Notes: generated by a model not told the origin, from the letters alone. 64,000 nt of DNA from Halopelagius inordinatus (GCF_900113245.1 NZ_FOOQ01000004.1:1-64000), one strand, 5' to 3'; shown: positions 44,543 to 53,050, counted from the stretch's first letter. Program-made: numbers and translations.

Positions 44543-45361
44543 TCAGTCGAGCGAGAGTCCGGCGTGCCAACGGTCGACGCCCGCCTCGCGCTTGACTTCG
44601 TCCATGCGCGCGAGGAGGTGGACGGCGAGACTCGCCGTCTTCGCCGCGCGCGACTCGCCCTCCGTTCGGAACTCCCCGGTGACGCGGTTCGCGTAGACGG
44701 TACAGACCGCGCCCGCCCGGAGGCCGTAGACGTTCGCGACGGTCAGAAGCGTCGCCGCCTCCATCTCGATGTTCTTGACGTTCGCCTCGCGGAGGTCCTC
44801 GACCAGCGAATCCGACCCCGCGGCCTCGAACCCCTCGAACCCGGGGCGGCCCTGCCCCGCGTAAAAGGAGTCCGCGCTCATCGTCAGTCCGACGTGGTAG
44901 TCGTAGCCGAGGCGTTCGGCGGCGGCGACGAGTGCGCAGACGACTTCGTGGTCCGCGACGGCCGGGTAATCCTCGCGGACGTACTCTTTCGAGGTGCCCT
45001 CCTGTCGAACCGCGCCGGACGTGATGACGAGGTCACCGACGTCCATCTCGGGTTGAATCGCGCCGCAGGAACCGACGCGGACGAACGTGTCCGCGCCGAC
45101 GCGGGCGAGTTCCTCGGCGGCGATGGCCGCGGAGGGACCGCCGATGCCCGTCGAGGTGACCGAGATGGGCGTCCCCTCGTACTCGCCCGTGGCGGTGCGG
45201 TACTCGCGGTGGGAGGCGCGTTCTTCGAACTCGTCCCAGAGGGCGGTTATCTTGTCCACTCGCTCGGGGTTCCCGGGGAGAAGGACGGTGTCTGCGACGT
45301 CTTCGGGTCCGACTTCGATGTGGTACTGGACCTCGTCGTTCGGGTCCTCGCTGTCGCTCAT
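44543..45361 (-). CDS. udp: Uridine phosphorylase (PNP/UDP family)
   Basis: 272 residues. Cleaves uridine with phosphate to uracil and ribose 1-phosphate. Family motifs: VLLPGNPERVDKI at the start, VTSTGIGGPSAAIAAEELARVGADTFVRVGSCGAIQ for phosphate binding, and NIEMEAATLLTVANVYGLRAGAV for the ribose site. The start at 45361 is the conserved-looking one; a few extra codons upstream are possible. It sits 76 nt downstream of the cytidine deaminase gene on the same strand, so the pair would salvage pyrimidine nucleosides: cytidine to uridine, then uracil. Confidence 0.94.
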   Translation of the reverse strand: MSDSEDPNDEVQYHIEVGPEDVADTVLLPGNPERVDKITALWDEFEERASHREYRTATGEYEGTPISVTSTGIGGPSAAIAAEELARVGADTFVRVGSCGAIQPEMDVGDLVITSGAVRQEGTSKEYVREDYPAVADHEVVCALVAAAERLGYDYHVGLTMSADSFYAGQGRPGFEGFEAAGSDSLVEDLREANVKNIEMEAATLLTVANVYGLRAGAVCTVYANRVTGEFRTEGESRAAKTASLAVHLLARMDEVKREAGVDRWHAGLSLD

Positions 45362-45437
45362 GACGGATGTGCGGCCGCCCGACAAAAATAATCACCCCTT
45401 CGAACGGACGCGACGGACGCCCACCGAAGTCCCCGAG

Positions 45438-45857
45438 TTACGCGTCCTCGCGCGCGTCCGCCGCGGCGTTCAGCGTGTCCAACGAGATGGTGTCCGGCAG
45501 GAGTTCGCCGAGGGTGTACTCCGTCGTCTCCTCGCCGCCCTCGTCGCAGACGACGACGAGGCTCTCGTCTGCGAACTCCGCGAGCGTCTGGCGGCACATC
45601 CCGCAGGGGGTGACGCCGTCTTTCGCGCCCGAGGTGACGGCGAGGCGGTCGAACTCCGTCGACCCGCTTTTCACCGCGTCCGCGACGGCGACTTCCTCGG
45701 CGTGGAGACTGTTCGAGTAGTTCGCGTTCTCGATGTTGCATCCGACGTACACCTCGCCGTCCGCGGTTCGAAGCGCGGCACCGACCGTGTACTCAGAGTA
45801 CGGGACGTAGGCGTCGTCGAGGGCGGCGCGGGCGCGAGTGAGAAGTTCCTCTGGCAT
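45438..45857 (-). CDS. cdd: Cytidine deaminase
   Basis: 139 residues. Deaminates cytidine or deoxycytidine to (deoxy)uridine. Zinc-site motifs are NSLHAEEVAVADAV (the Cys/His ligand region with catalytic Glu) and TPCGMCRQTLAEF. Here the first ligand is His rather than Cys of the short bacterial type; NIENANYSNSLHAEE keeps the substrate-binding residues. The start at 45857 gives the standard length. It is divergent from the small membrane protein at 45949 and upstream of udp. Confidence 0.95.
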   Translation of the reverse strand: MPEELLTRARAALDDAYVPYSEYTVGAALRTADGEVYVGCNIENANYSNSLHAEEVAVADAVKSGSTEFDRLAVTSGAKDGVTPCGMCRQTLAEFADESLVVVCDEGGEETTEYTLGELLPDTISLDTLNAAADAREDA

Positions 45858-45948
45858 CGCCTCACGGTTCCCGAGGGAACCGCTTGTAGTTTCCGTCCGG
45901 CGGGACGGAAGGGCAAGCGCCAAACCGACGGCGGCCGTAGAGAACGGC

Positions 45949-46248
45949 GTGTCAGCAGAACCCGACTCGGCGAACGACGCGGACGCGCCACCCGGCCGCC
46001 CCGGACTCGGCCGGCGTATCCTGCTTTTCGTGGGAGCCGTCGTCGTCGCCCTCGCGGGGATGGTCGGCTTTTTCGTCGGGAGCAACGGGGCCGAGTCCGT
46101 CCCGGAGGTGCCGTTGCTCGGCGGTCTGGTGACGGTGCCGACGACGCCGCTCTCGATGACGCTGTACGCCGCCCTCCTCGCGACGGCGATACTCGCGACG
46201 TTGTTCGGTCTGGTCGCTCTCGCCTCGCGGTACGAAGACGCCGCGTGA
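45949..46248 (+). CDS. Small membrane protein (DUF7520-like), GTG start
   Basis: 99 residues from a GTG start at 45949. The N-terminal 27 residues are acidic, Pro/Ala-rich and soluble, followed by two hydrophobic helices (about 25-48 and 65-90) with SNGAESVPEVPLLGGLVTVPTTP between. It ends in ASRYEDAA. I recall a haloarchaeal family called DUF7520 of this form, not verified. The in-frame ATG at 45838 would overlap cdd and give an arginine-rich start, so the GTG is preferred. Confidence 0.75.
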   Translation: MSAEPDSANDADAPPGRPGLGRRILLFVGAVVVALAGMVGFFVGSNGAESVPEVPLLGGLVTVPTTPLSMTLYAALLATAILATLFGLVALASRYEDAA

Positions 46249-46297
46249 CCGAGAGTCAGGCGCGTCGCTTTTGTCGCTGGACGCCCGCAGTTCCGGT

Positions 46298-46564
46298 ATG
46301 GCCGCGTCCGCTACGTCTCCAGACGACGAGTCGGAGACAGACGAGTTCGAGGAACCGCTTCAACCCGAGACCGGCGGGAAGAACCGACGGCGGGCGGTGT
46401 TGGCGGTGCTTCCGTTCCTCGCTATCGGTCTCGGAAACGTCGTCCTCATCGTCGGCATGGGCACCGAACCGCTCTGGGGGTTCGCCATCCTCCCGCCCGT
46501 CCTCTTCTGTTCGGTGCTCGCGTACATCGTCTTCAGCACCGACTTCCTCGACGACCGGACGTGA
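46298..46564 (+). CDS. Small membrane protein, unknown
   Basis: 88 residues: an acidic N-terminus (about 25 residues), then KNRRRA and two membrane helices (about 33-53 and 60-80). It ends TDFLDDRT. No family recognised. It begins 49 nt after the preceding small membrane protein and ends 6 nt before the convergent GNAT gene. The pair of small two-helix proteins may be co-transcribed. Confidence 0.75.
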   Translation: MAASATSPDDESETDEFEEPLQPETGGKNRRRAVLAVLPFLAIGLGNVVLIVGMGTEPLWGFAILPPVLFCSVLAYIVFSTDFLDDRT

Positions 46565-46570
46565 CTCTCG

Positions 46571-47185
46571 CTACCCGGTGTCGTATTTGTAGGTGACCTC
46601 GTCGGGGTCGATCCCGAAGTCCTCGGCCGTCTCCTCGACGGAGACGCCGTCCGCGTCGTCGCCGGGCGTAGCGTTCTTGAATCTATCTCTGAGTCGCGAC
46701 GGCATCTCGAACTCCCCGACGGCCACGCGGACGGCGATGGCGTCGTCGCCGCGTTCCTCGCGGACGGCGGACAGTCGGTCCGCGATGGGCGAGGGGAGTC
46801 TCTCGCTGTCGACCGGAGAGAACCCGAACTGGAGGAGATACTCCGGTTGCGCCGCGACGGCGTAGACGTCGTCGAACCCCGCGTCGCCCGCCTTCGTGAC
46901 CAGTCGTTCGACGACGTGCGCTCCGACGCCCTGTCCGCGCCAGCGTTCCGGCGTCGCGACGAGGGCGAGTTCGCAGAACTCCGCGTCGGCGTCGTCCGCA
47001 TCGTCCGTGTCGTCCGCGCCGTCCCGGTGAACGCGGATACGACCGAGTCCCGCCCGTTGGCCGGTTTCTTCGTCCAGAGCGACGACGTAGTCACGAGAGC
47101 GGAACGCGGGGTCTGTGAGGTCCATCTCCTCGATTCGGTCGAGCAACCAGACCTCGTCTCGGTTCTTGGCGTCCCGGACGTACAT
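46571..47185 (-). CDS. GNAT-family N-acetyltransferase
   Basis: 204 residues with the acetyl-CoA motif A CELALVATPERWRGQGVGAHVVERLVTKAGDAGF (R/Q-x-x-G-x-G/A present as RGQGVGA). An acidic insertion of about 14 residues (GADDTDDADDADAEF) interrupts the strand before it. Residues after about 165 form an extra helical tail with VSVEETAEDFGIDPDEVTYKYD. Substrate unknown. The start at 47185 gives MYVRDAKNRDEV. Divergent from acs. Confidence 0.9.
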   Translation of the reverse strand: MYVRDAKNRDEVWLLDRIEEMDLTDPAFRSRDYVVALDEETGQRAGLGRIRVHRDGADDTDDADDADAEFCELALVATPERWRGQGVGAHVVERLVTKAGDAGFDDVYAVAAQPEYLLQFGFSPVDSERLPSPIADRLSAVREERGDDAIAVRVAVGEFEMPSRLRDRFKNATPGDDADGVSVEETAEDFGIDPDEVTYKYDTG

Positions 47186-47314
47186 GCGACCACGTAAGAC
47201 CCGAGCGCGAAAAAGTATTCTGCGAGACGGGGCGGAAATCCCCCGCCCGCCCGGTCGTTCTGCACCATCGTTCGGGTAAGTTACTTCGTGGGGGCCGCGC
47301 AAGGAACGGACGAT

Positions 47315-49297
47315 ATGGAGGTACCCGATACCGACGAGGTGGTCCACCGGCCGTCCCCGGAGTTCGCGGAGGCGACGAACGTCCGGGCGTTCATGCGGGA
47401 GTACGGCATCGAGGACTACGAGTCGCTGATAGACCGGACCTGTTCGGACGTCGAGTGGTTCTGGGACGAACTCGTAGACTACCTCGGAATCGAGTTCTAC
47501 GAGGAGTACGACGCGGTGCGAGACGACGCGGAGGGACCGCAGTTCACGGAGTGGTACCCCGGCGGGAGAATAAACATCGCGCACAACGTCCTCGACAGAC
47601 ACGGTGCGGTCGATAGTCCGGACCGAAACCGGGTCGCGTGCATCTGGGAGGGCGAACCCGGCGACACGCGGCAGGTGACCTATCACGACGTCTACCGCGA
47701 GGCCAACCGGGTGGCGAACCTGCTCGAATCGTACGGCGTCGAGACGGGCGATACGGTCGGTCTCTACATGCCGATGGTGCCGGAGGTCATCTCCATTCTC
47801 TACGGCTGTTTCAAAGTCGGGGCCATCGCCGTGCCCATCTTCTCGGGGTTCGGCGTGGACGCGACGGCGACGCGAATCGAGGACTCGGGCTGTTCCGTGC
47901 TGTTTACGGCCGACGGCTTCTACCGCCGGGGAAGCGAAATCACCCTGAAAGACGCCGCCGACGAGGCGATATCGGAGGTGGGCGGCGTCGAACACACCGT
48001 CGTCTACGACCGTCTGGGTATCGCCGACAGCGACGACAAGACGATCAGGTGGACCGCCCGCGACGACTGGTGGGACGAGGCGGTGGGCGAGGCGTCGCCG
48101 GAGTACGAGACGAAGGAACTCGACGCGAGTCAGGAGTCGATGTTGCTCTACTCGTCGGGGACGACCGGCGAACCGAAAGGTATCGTCCACACCCACGCCG
48201 GACTCCAGATGCAGTGTGCAAAAGAGATCTACTTCGGCTTCGACCACAAACCCGAGGACCGCTTCTTTTGGGTGTCCGACATCGGGTGGATGATGGGGCC
48301 GTGGACGCTCGTCGGCAACCACACGTTCGGCGGCACCACCTTCATGTACGAGGGCGCGCCCGACTACCCGAACCCCGACAGGTTCTGGGAGATGATAGAC
48401 CGCCACGGCCTGACGGTGTTCGGCATCTCGCCGACGGCCGTCAGAGCGCTCAGAAAACACGGCGACGAGTGGGTGGAGAAACACGACCTGTCGTCGCTTC
48501 GCTTGCTCGGGTCGACGGGCGAACCGTGGGACCCCGAATCGTGGATGTGGTTCTACGACCGAATCGGTGGCCGGGAAGCGCCCGTGTTGAACATCTCCGG
48601 CGGCACCGAAATCTGCGGCTGTTTCCTCATGCCGATGCCGGACCAACCGCTGAAGCCGTGCAGTCTCGGCGGCCCCGGACTGGGGATGGACGTAGACATC
48701 GTAGACGCCGACGGGAGAAGCGTCGCGGACGACCACGAACGCGGCTACCTCGTCGCCCGCGACTCCTGTCCGTCGATGACGAAGTCGCTTTGGTCGGGCG
48801 ACGACCGCTACCTGGAGGCGTACTGGAGTACGTTCGAAGAGCCGCCGCTTTGGAACCACGGCGACTGGGCGCAGAAAGACGAAGACGGCTTTTGGTTCCT
48901 CCACGGGCGCGCCGACGACGCTCTCAACGTCGCCGGACGGAAAGTCGGCCCCGCCGAGATAGAGGGCGTCCTCGTCGAACACGACGCGGTGAATCAGGCG
49001 GCCGTCGTCGGCGTCGACGACGAGACGACCGGAACTGCCGTCGTCGCCTACGTCGTCCTCGAAGCCGACGCCGAACCGTCCGACGAACTCCGCGAGGAAC
49101 TCCGCGAACTCGTCGGCGAAAAGCAGGGCAAGCCGTTCCGACCGCGAGAACTGCGCTTCGTCTCGGAGTTCCCGAAGACGCAGTCGGGGAAGGTCATCCG
49201 GCGCGCCATCGCGGCGGTCCACGAGGGAGCGGACGTCGGCGACACGAGCAGTATCGAGAACCCCGCCGCCCTCGACGAACTCCGCGAGGCGCGGTAA
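47315..49297 (+). CDS. acs: Acetyl-CoA synthetase (AMP-forming)
   Basis: 660 residues of the adenylate-forming superfamily. The phosphate-binding motif SSGTTGEPKGIVHTHAG is near residue 280; GGTEICGCF and the A5-type region follow; the C-terminal catalytic lysine is Lys626 in KTQSGKVIRRAI. The whole enzyme resembles Acs, which activates acetate to acetyl-CoA, though propionate is possible. The ATG at 47315 was chosen; an in-frame GTG at 47288 would add nine residues. The shortened homologue at 49322-50068 is encoded convergently 24 nt away. Confidence 0.93.
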   Translation: MEVPDTDEVVHRPSPEFAEATNVRAFMREYGIEDYESLIDRTCSDVEWFWDELVDYLGIEFYEEYDAVRDDAEGPQFTEWYPGGRINIAHNVLDRHGAVDSPDRNRVACIWEGEPGDTRQVTYHDVYREANRVANLLESYGVETGDTVGLYMPMVPEVISILYGCFKVGAIAVPIFSGFGVDATATRIEDSGCSVLFTADGFYRRGSEITLKDAADEAISEVGGVEHTVVYDRLGIADSDDKTIRWTARDDWWDEAVGEASPEYETKELDASQESMLLYSSGTTGEPKGIVHTHAGLQMQCAKEIYFGFDHKPEDRFFWVSDIGWMMGPWTLVGNHTFGGTTFMYEGAPDYPNPDRFWEMIDRHGLTVFGISPTAVRALRKHGDEWVEKHDLSSLRLLGSTGEPWDPESWMWFYDRIGGREAPVLNISGGTEICGCFLMPMPDQPLKPCSLGGPGLGMDVDIVDADGRSVADDHERGYLVARDSCPSMTKSLWSGDDRYLEAYWSTFEEPPLWNHGDWAQKDEDGFWFLHGRADDALNVAGRKVGPAEIEGVLVEHDAVNQAAVVGVDDETTGTAVVAYVVLEADAEPSDELREELRELVGEKQGKPFRPRELRFVSEFPKTQSGKVIRRAIAAVHEGADVGDTSSIENPAALDELREAR

Positions 49298-49321
49298 TCG
49301 ACGCTCCGGGCCGCGTCTGAC

Positions 49322-50068
49322 TCACTCGCCGTCGAAAACCGTCCGAGGGTCGATACGCCGACGCTCCGGGCCGTCGCCGCCGACTCGAACGTCGCCGACG
49401 GTGTCGTCGTCGGGGAACCGTATCGTCGCGCCGACGAGCAACGGCGCGACCACTCCGGCGGCGACGACGCCCGGGTCCGACAGAGAGGCGCGAACGACGA
49501 CGTCGTCGCCCGGTTCGATGTCGGCGGCGCCGACGGCGCCGGCCGCGGCCGAGAGAACGTCCGCGTGGGTGTACGTCCGGTCCGCATCGAGTAGGGCGTC
49601 CGAAGGCGACACCGACGCGGGGTGGACCGCCGGGTTCTCGCTCCAGACTTCTTTCTCCCAGTGCGTCGTCGTCGGGTTCTCCGGCGGGCCGCCGTAGACG
49701 GCGAGTTTGCTCCCCGGTTCGGGAGCGAACGCCGGTTCCCGCGACTGCGGAACGACGGTGGCGCGCGGCCTCTCCGACCCGCCGGGGTCGAACGAGACGA
49801 CAGCACCCAACTGCGCCGCACCGTAGAACGTCAACACCGGTTCCGGGAGGGGGTCCGGTTCTATCTCCACTCGGTCGCCCCCTCGAACGCCCAGATACCG
49901 GAGGACGTTCCCGGCTTTGTACGACGTGGTGACGAAGTCGTGATAGCTGTACGACCGACCCGGCGCGTCCGCGCGAAGTGCGGGCGAGGGCGCGCGCCGG
50001 TCACGCGACACCACGTCGCCGAGGATATCGGGGTCGGTCACCGGTTCGGGTCCGGCGTTGGCGGTCAT
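49322..50068 (-). CDS. Shortened AMP-ligase-like protein without catalytic motifs
   Basis: 248 residues that follow the AMP-ligase N-domain but lack its chemistry. Residues about 38-95 (YSYHDFVTTSYKAGNVLRYLGVRGGDRVEI, then FYGAAQLGAVVSFDP) match the usual start of the family. Residues about 165-225 (RTYTHADVLSAAAGAVGAADIEPGDDVVVRA, then GVVAAGVVAPLLVGATI) match what normally follows the P-loop. The P-loop SGTTGxPK itself, the A5/A7 motifs and the C-terminal lysine domain are absent. It may be a regulatory or scaffold relic, or a decayed gene; the frame is open for 248 codons, which argues against simple decay. Confidence 0.75.
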   Translation of the reverse strand: MTANAGPEPVTDPDILGDVVSRDRRAPSPALRADAPGRSYSYHDFVTTSYKAGNVLRYLGVRGGDRVEIEPDPLPEPVLTFYGAAQLGAVVSFDPGGSERPRATVVPQSREPAFAPEPGSKLAVYGGPPENPTTTHWEKEVWSENPAVHPASVSPSDALLDADRTYTHADVLSAAAGAVGAADIEPGDDVVVRASLSDPGVVAAGVVAPLLVGATIRFPDDDTVGDVRVGGDGPERRRIDPRTVFDGE

Positions 50069-50212
50069 GTCCGAGACGACGCACTCCGCGGTCAAAATCC
50101 CGTCGTCGCCTCGCTGTCGCCGTCCGAAAACGGGCAAAAATAGCCGGAAGGGACGGGGTTGGCAAAACGAAATGATAATTTGATAACAAAGGAAGTGACA
50201 GTCTATTTTGTA

Positions 50213-50219
50213 TTTAAAA
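50213..50219 (+). promoter_or_regulatory. TATA-like element in an AT-rich stretch before the ADH gene
   Basis: ATTTAAAAT-type box at about 50212-50220, with a second (ATATATTT) at about 50222-50229, 40-55 nt upstream of the ATG at 50270. GAGGT at 50254-50258 could serve as a weak ribosome site. The stretch 50160-50235 is far more AT-rich than its surroundings. Confidence 0.55.
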
Positions 50220-50269
50220 TGATATATTTGACGGCCGCACCCACAGATGGGTAGAGGTACCAAGTAACA

Positions 50270-51436
50270 ATGCGCGCAGTAGTTTATCAGGGGCCAAAGG
50301 ACGTGGCCGTAGAGGACGTGGACGAACCGGAGATTCAACACCCGAACGACGTGGTCATCGACATCACGACGACTGCCATCTGCGGGTCCGACCTGCACAT
50401 GTACGAGGGCCGAACGGACGCGGACCCGGGCCTCGTGTTCGGACACGAGAACATGGGCGTCGTCACCGAAGTGGGCGACGGAGTCAGCACACTAGAGGAG
50501 GGCGACAGAGTCGTCGCCCCGTTCAACGTCGCCTGCGGATTCTGTCGGAACTGCGAGAACGGCTATACGGGGTTCTGTACCAACGTCAACCCCGGGTTCG
50601 CCGGCGGGGCCTACGGCTACGTGGCGATGGGACCGTATCAGGGCGGACAGGCGGAGCAACTCCGCATCCCGTACGCGGACTTCAACGCCCTGAAACTCCC
50701 CGAGGGCAACGAACACGAGGACGCGTTCGCGATGCTGGCGGACATCTTCCCGACGGGGTGGCACGGCACCGAACTGGCGAACCTAAAACCGGGCGAGTCG
50801 ATAGCCATCTACGGCGCGGGACCGGTCGGACTGATGGCCGCCTACAGCGCGGATATCAAGGGGGCCTCGGAGATATACGTCGTCGACCGAGTCGAGAGTC
50901 GCCTCGACCTCGCGGAGGAACACGCGAACGCGACGGCCATCAACTTCCAAGAGGGCGACCCGGTAGACCAGATAAAGGACGCACACGGCGGCGGCGTCGA
51001 TAAGGGCGTAGACGCCGTCGGCTATCAGGCCGTCGACCCCGAATCGGTGCGGGAGAACCCCGACGAACCGTACGACCCCGCGAGGGAGAACCCGGCCGTG
51101 GTTCTCAACCAACTGGTCCAGACGGTTCGACCGACGGGCCAAATCGGCGTCCCCGGCCTGTACGTTCCCTCGGACCCCGGCGCGCCCGACGACATGGCCG
51201 CGCAGGGCCGTCTCGGAATCGACTTCGGGAAACTGTTCGAGAAGGGCCACAAGTTCGGAACCGGCCAGTGTAACGTCAAAGAGTACAACCGGGAACTGCG
51301 CGACCTGATAATCGAGGGCAAAGCCGACCCGAGTTGGGTCGTCTCCGACCGCGTCAGTCTCGACGACGCGCCCGAGATGTACGAACGGTTCGACCAACGC
51401 GAAGAAGGCGTGACGAAAGTCGTCCTCGAACCGTAA
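50270..51436 (+). CDS. Zinc-dependent alcohol dehydrogenase, glutathione-independent formaldehyde dehydrogenase type
   Basis: 388 residues of the medium-chain dehydrogenase family. Catalytic zinc ligands are Cys38 (TAICGSDLHMYEGR) and His60 (VFGHENMG) with Glu61; the structural zinc site has the four cysteines of CGFCRNCENGYTGFC. The NAD fold has IAIYGAGPVGLMAAYSA. The insert VDAVGYQAVDPES and the Gly-rich GGVDKGVDAVGYQ resemble formaldehyde dismutase/dehydrogenase from Pseudomonas. It should oxidise an aldehyde or alcohol; formaldehyde is the best guess. It has its own AT-rich promoter. Confidence 0.9.
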   Translation: MRAVVYQGPKDVAVEDVDEPEIQHPNDVVIDITTTAICGSDLHMYEGRTDADPGLVFGHENMGVVTEVGDGVSTLEEGDRVVAPFNVACGFCRNCENGYTGFCTNVNPGFAGGAYGYVAMGPYQGGQAEQLRIPYADFNALKLPEGNEHEDAFAMLADIFPTGWHGTELANLKPGESIAIYGAGPVGLMAAYSADIKGASEIYVVDRVESRLDLAEEHANATAINFQEGDPVDQIKDAHGGGVDKGVDAVGYQAVDPESVRENPDEPYDPARENPAVVLNQLVQTVRPTGQIGVPGLYVPSDPGAPDDMAAQGRLGIDFGKLFEKGHKFGTGQCNVKEYNRELRDLIIEGKADPSWVVSDRVSLDDAPEMYERFDQREEGVTKVVLEP

Positions 51437-51449
51437 TCGAGGCGGCGAC

Positions 51450-51605
51450 TCAGGACCGCACCCACGCGGTCGGATGTTCGCCCCGGAGGTGGTCCTGATA
51501 CATCTTCACCATCTCGGTGTACGAGGTGGCGAGCGCTTCCCACTCGCAGTGGTCGCACCGACCGGAGACGGTTGCTCGGAATCCCGACATCATCTTTCTT
51601 GCCAT
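51450..51605 (-). CDS. Small zinc-finger protein
   Basis: 51 residues from the ATG at 51605, chosen because a TATATT-type element (TATTATA on the + strand, 51627-51633) sits 22-28 nt upstream, giving a leaderless start. The body has CDHCEWEALATSYTEMVKMYQDHLRGEH: a C-x2-C followed by H-x4-H, which is a C2H2-like zinc-binding arrangement. An ATG at 51647 gives a 65-residue form but would put the TATA box inside the coding region. Small zinc proteins of this kind are frequent in haloarchaea. The convergent ADH ends 13 nt away. Confidence 0.72.
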   Translation of the reverse strand: MARKMMSGFRATVSGRCDHCEWEALATSYTEMVKMYQDHLRGEHPTAWVRS

Positions 51606-51626
51606 CGTGAGGGTCTTGGTAGCACG

Positions 51627-51633
51627 TATTATA
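51627..51633 (-). promoter_or_regulatory. TATA element for the small zinc-finger gene
   Basis: TATAATA on the minus strand, 22-28 nt upstream of the ATG at 51605. It decides between the two in-frame starts. Confidence 0.5.
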
Positions 51634-51701
51634 GTCTTTTCTAGCATGATGTAATCCGCTCGAAACGATTATGACGCTACGCGGGCAGAATATCGGTACC
51701 G

Positions 51702-51872
51702 ATGTGTCTCTACTGCGCCATGCGGGATTCGGGGTGGGAGCAACTACTGGACTACGACGACGTGTACCAAGAGGCTCTCGCCGCCGCGGAGGCCGAACGG
51801 TCGAACTACGGGTTCGACGAGTCGTGGGACGACCTGAAAGAGCAGGTCACTCCGACGGGAACGGGTCGCTGA
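51702..51872 (+). CDS. Tiny CxxC protein of unknown function
   Basis: 56 residues beginning MCLYCAMRDSGW, with a CxxC that could bind zinc or be redox-active, then an acidic helical part (LLDYDDVYQEALAAAEAERS and SWDDLKEQ). The last 26 nt overlap the 3' end of the convergent cobW-like gene. Haloarchaea have many such microproteins; I do not know this family's role. It is 96 nt from the divergent zinc-finger gene. The composition (acidic, sensible helical periodicity) supports a real gene. Confidence 0.65.
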   Translation: MCLYCAMRDSGWEQLLDYDDVYQEALAAAEAERSNYGFDESWDDLKEQVTPTGTGR

Positions 51873-52983
51873 GTTCGCCCGCGTCTTCGAGTTCCGCCTC
51901 CGTCGTCAGACAGTCGTCGAGAGCGCTCCGAACCGACTCCTCGGGGACGTCCCTGCCGATGAAGACGAGTCGCGTCCGCCTGTCGTCGCCCTCACCCCAC
52001 CGACCGATGGGACCGGCGGTGACCGACGGCCCCGCGCGGTTCAACCCCATCACCGTCTCCGGGCGCGTGGCGAGTCGGAAGAATCCCTTCGCCCTGACGA
52101 CGCCGTCGGGCCACTCGGTCAGGTAGTCGTCGAGGCGTCCGGGGTGAAACGGCCGGTCGGACTCGTAGAGAAACGAGGTGACGCCGTGCGCCGCGGCGTG
52201 GTCGTGGTCCGCGTGGTCGTGGCCCTCGTGGCTCTCTCCGCCGTGGCCCTCATCGCCGTCACCCTCTCTGAGACGGCGTTTCCACCCGCTGGAGCGACTC
52301 ACCTCCTCGTAGTCGAACAGTCCGGTCGCGAGAACCGCGTCCGGACTCACGTCGGCGTACGTCTCCCGGTAGACGGTCGCGCGCGGTTGGAGTTCTCGGA
52401 CGACGCGTTCCATCTCGTCGAGTTCGTCGTCGGGGACGAGGTCACACTTGTTCAACACCAACACGTCGCAGAACTCCACTTGGTCGACGAGGACGTCCGC
52501 GAGGGTTCGGCCCGGGGCGTCCAACTCCGCGGGCCTCTCGGCGTCGGGGTCGAACTCCTTCCAGAACCCGTAGGCGTCGACGACGCTGACGACCGTATCC
52601 AGCCGATAGTGGGCAGTCGGGTCCTCGCCGTCCGCCGTGTCGCCGAGGAACGTCCGAGCGACGGGGACGGGGTCGCTGATTCCCGACGCCTCGACGAGGA
52701 GAACGTCGAACGACCGCTCTCTGGCCAACCGGTTCACCTCCGAGACCAGGTCACCCTGCAACTGACAGCAGATACAGCCGTTCGTGAGGTCTATCACGTC
52801 GTCGTCGGCGGACCCGGCGATGAGTTCCGCGTCGATGTTCACCTCGCCCATGTCGTTGACGAGAACCGCCACGTCGTACTCTCCGGCGTTCCTGAGCACG
52901 TTGTTCACGAGCGTCGTCTTCCCCGCGCCGAGCGTTCCGCTGACGAGTGTGACCGGGATTCTATCGTCCTCCAACTGTGGCAT
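51847..52983 (-). CDS. CobW/ZNG-type GTPase, putative metallochaperone
   Basis: 378 residues. G-domain motifs: Walker A GTLGAGKTTLVNN (Gly16-Thr23), the metal-binding CxCC in TNGCICCQLQGDL (Cys70, Cys72, Cys73), and LNKCDLVPDDEL for guanine specificity. A histidine-rich stretch (GHGGESHEGHDHADHDHAAAHG) at about residues 245-275 should bind Zn, Co or Ni. The C-terminal CobW domain follows. Members deliver zinc or cobalt to target enzymes when metal is scarce. Neighbouring tiny Cys/His proteins and a zinc-dependent dehydrogenase give a metal theme, but regulation by zinc is not shown. Confidence 0.93.
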   Translation of the reverse strand: MPQLEDDRIPVTLVSGTLGAGKTTLVNNVLRNAGEYDVAVLVNDMGEVNIDAELIAGSADDDVIDLTNGCICCQLQGDLVSEVNRLARERSFDVLLVEASGISDPVPVARTFLGDTADGEDPTAHYRLDTVVSVVDAYGFWKEFDPDAERPAELDAPGRTLADVLVDQVEFCDVLVLNKCDLVPDDELDEMERVVRELQPRATVYRETYADVSPDAVLATGLFDYEEVSRSSGWKRRLREGDGDEGHGGESHEGHDHADHDHAAAHGVTSFLYESDRPFHPGRLDDYLTEWPDGVVRAKGFFRLATRPETVMGLNRAGPSVTAGPIGRWGEGDDRRTRLVFIGRDVPEESVRSALDDCLTTEAELEDAGELSDPFPSE

Positions 52984-53050
52984 TGCCTCTCGTACTCGTT
53001 CGCGGAGGATAATCTCTGCGAACTGTCAGATTCGGTGAAAGGACCGCGAC

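Noticed and set aside
47186-49222. Minus-strand extension of the GNAT frame across acs
   Set aside because: Acs has full family motifs on the plus strand, and the GNAT fold begins at 47185. The extension is a shadow.
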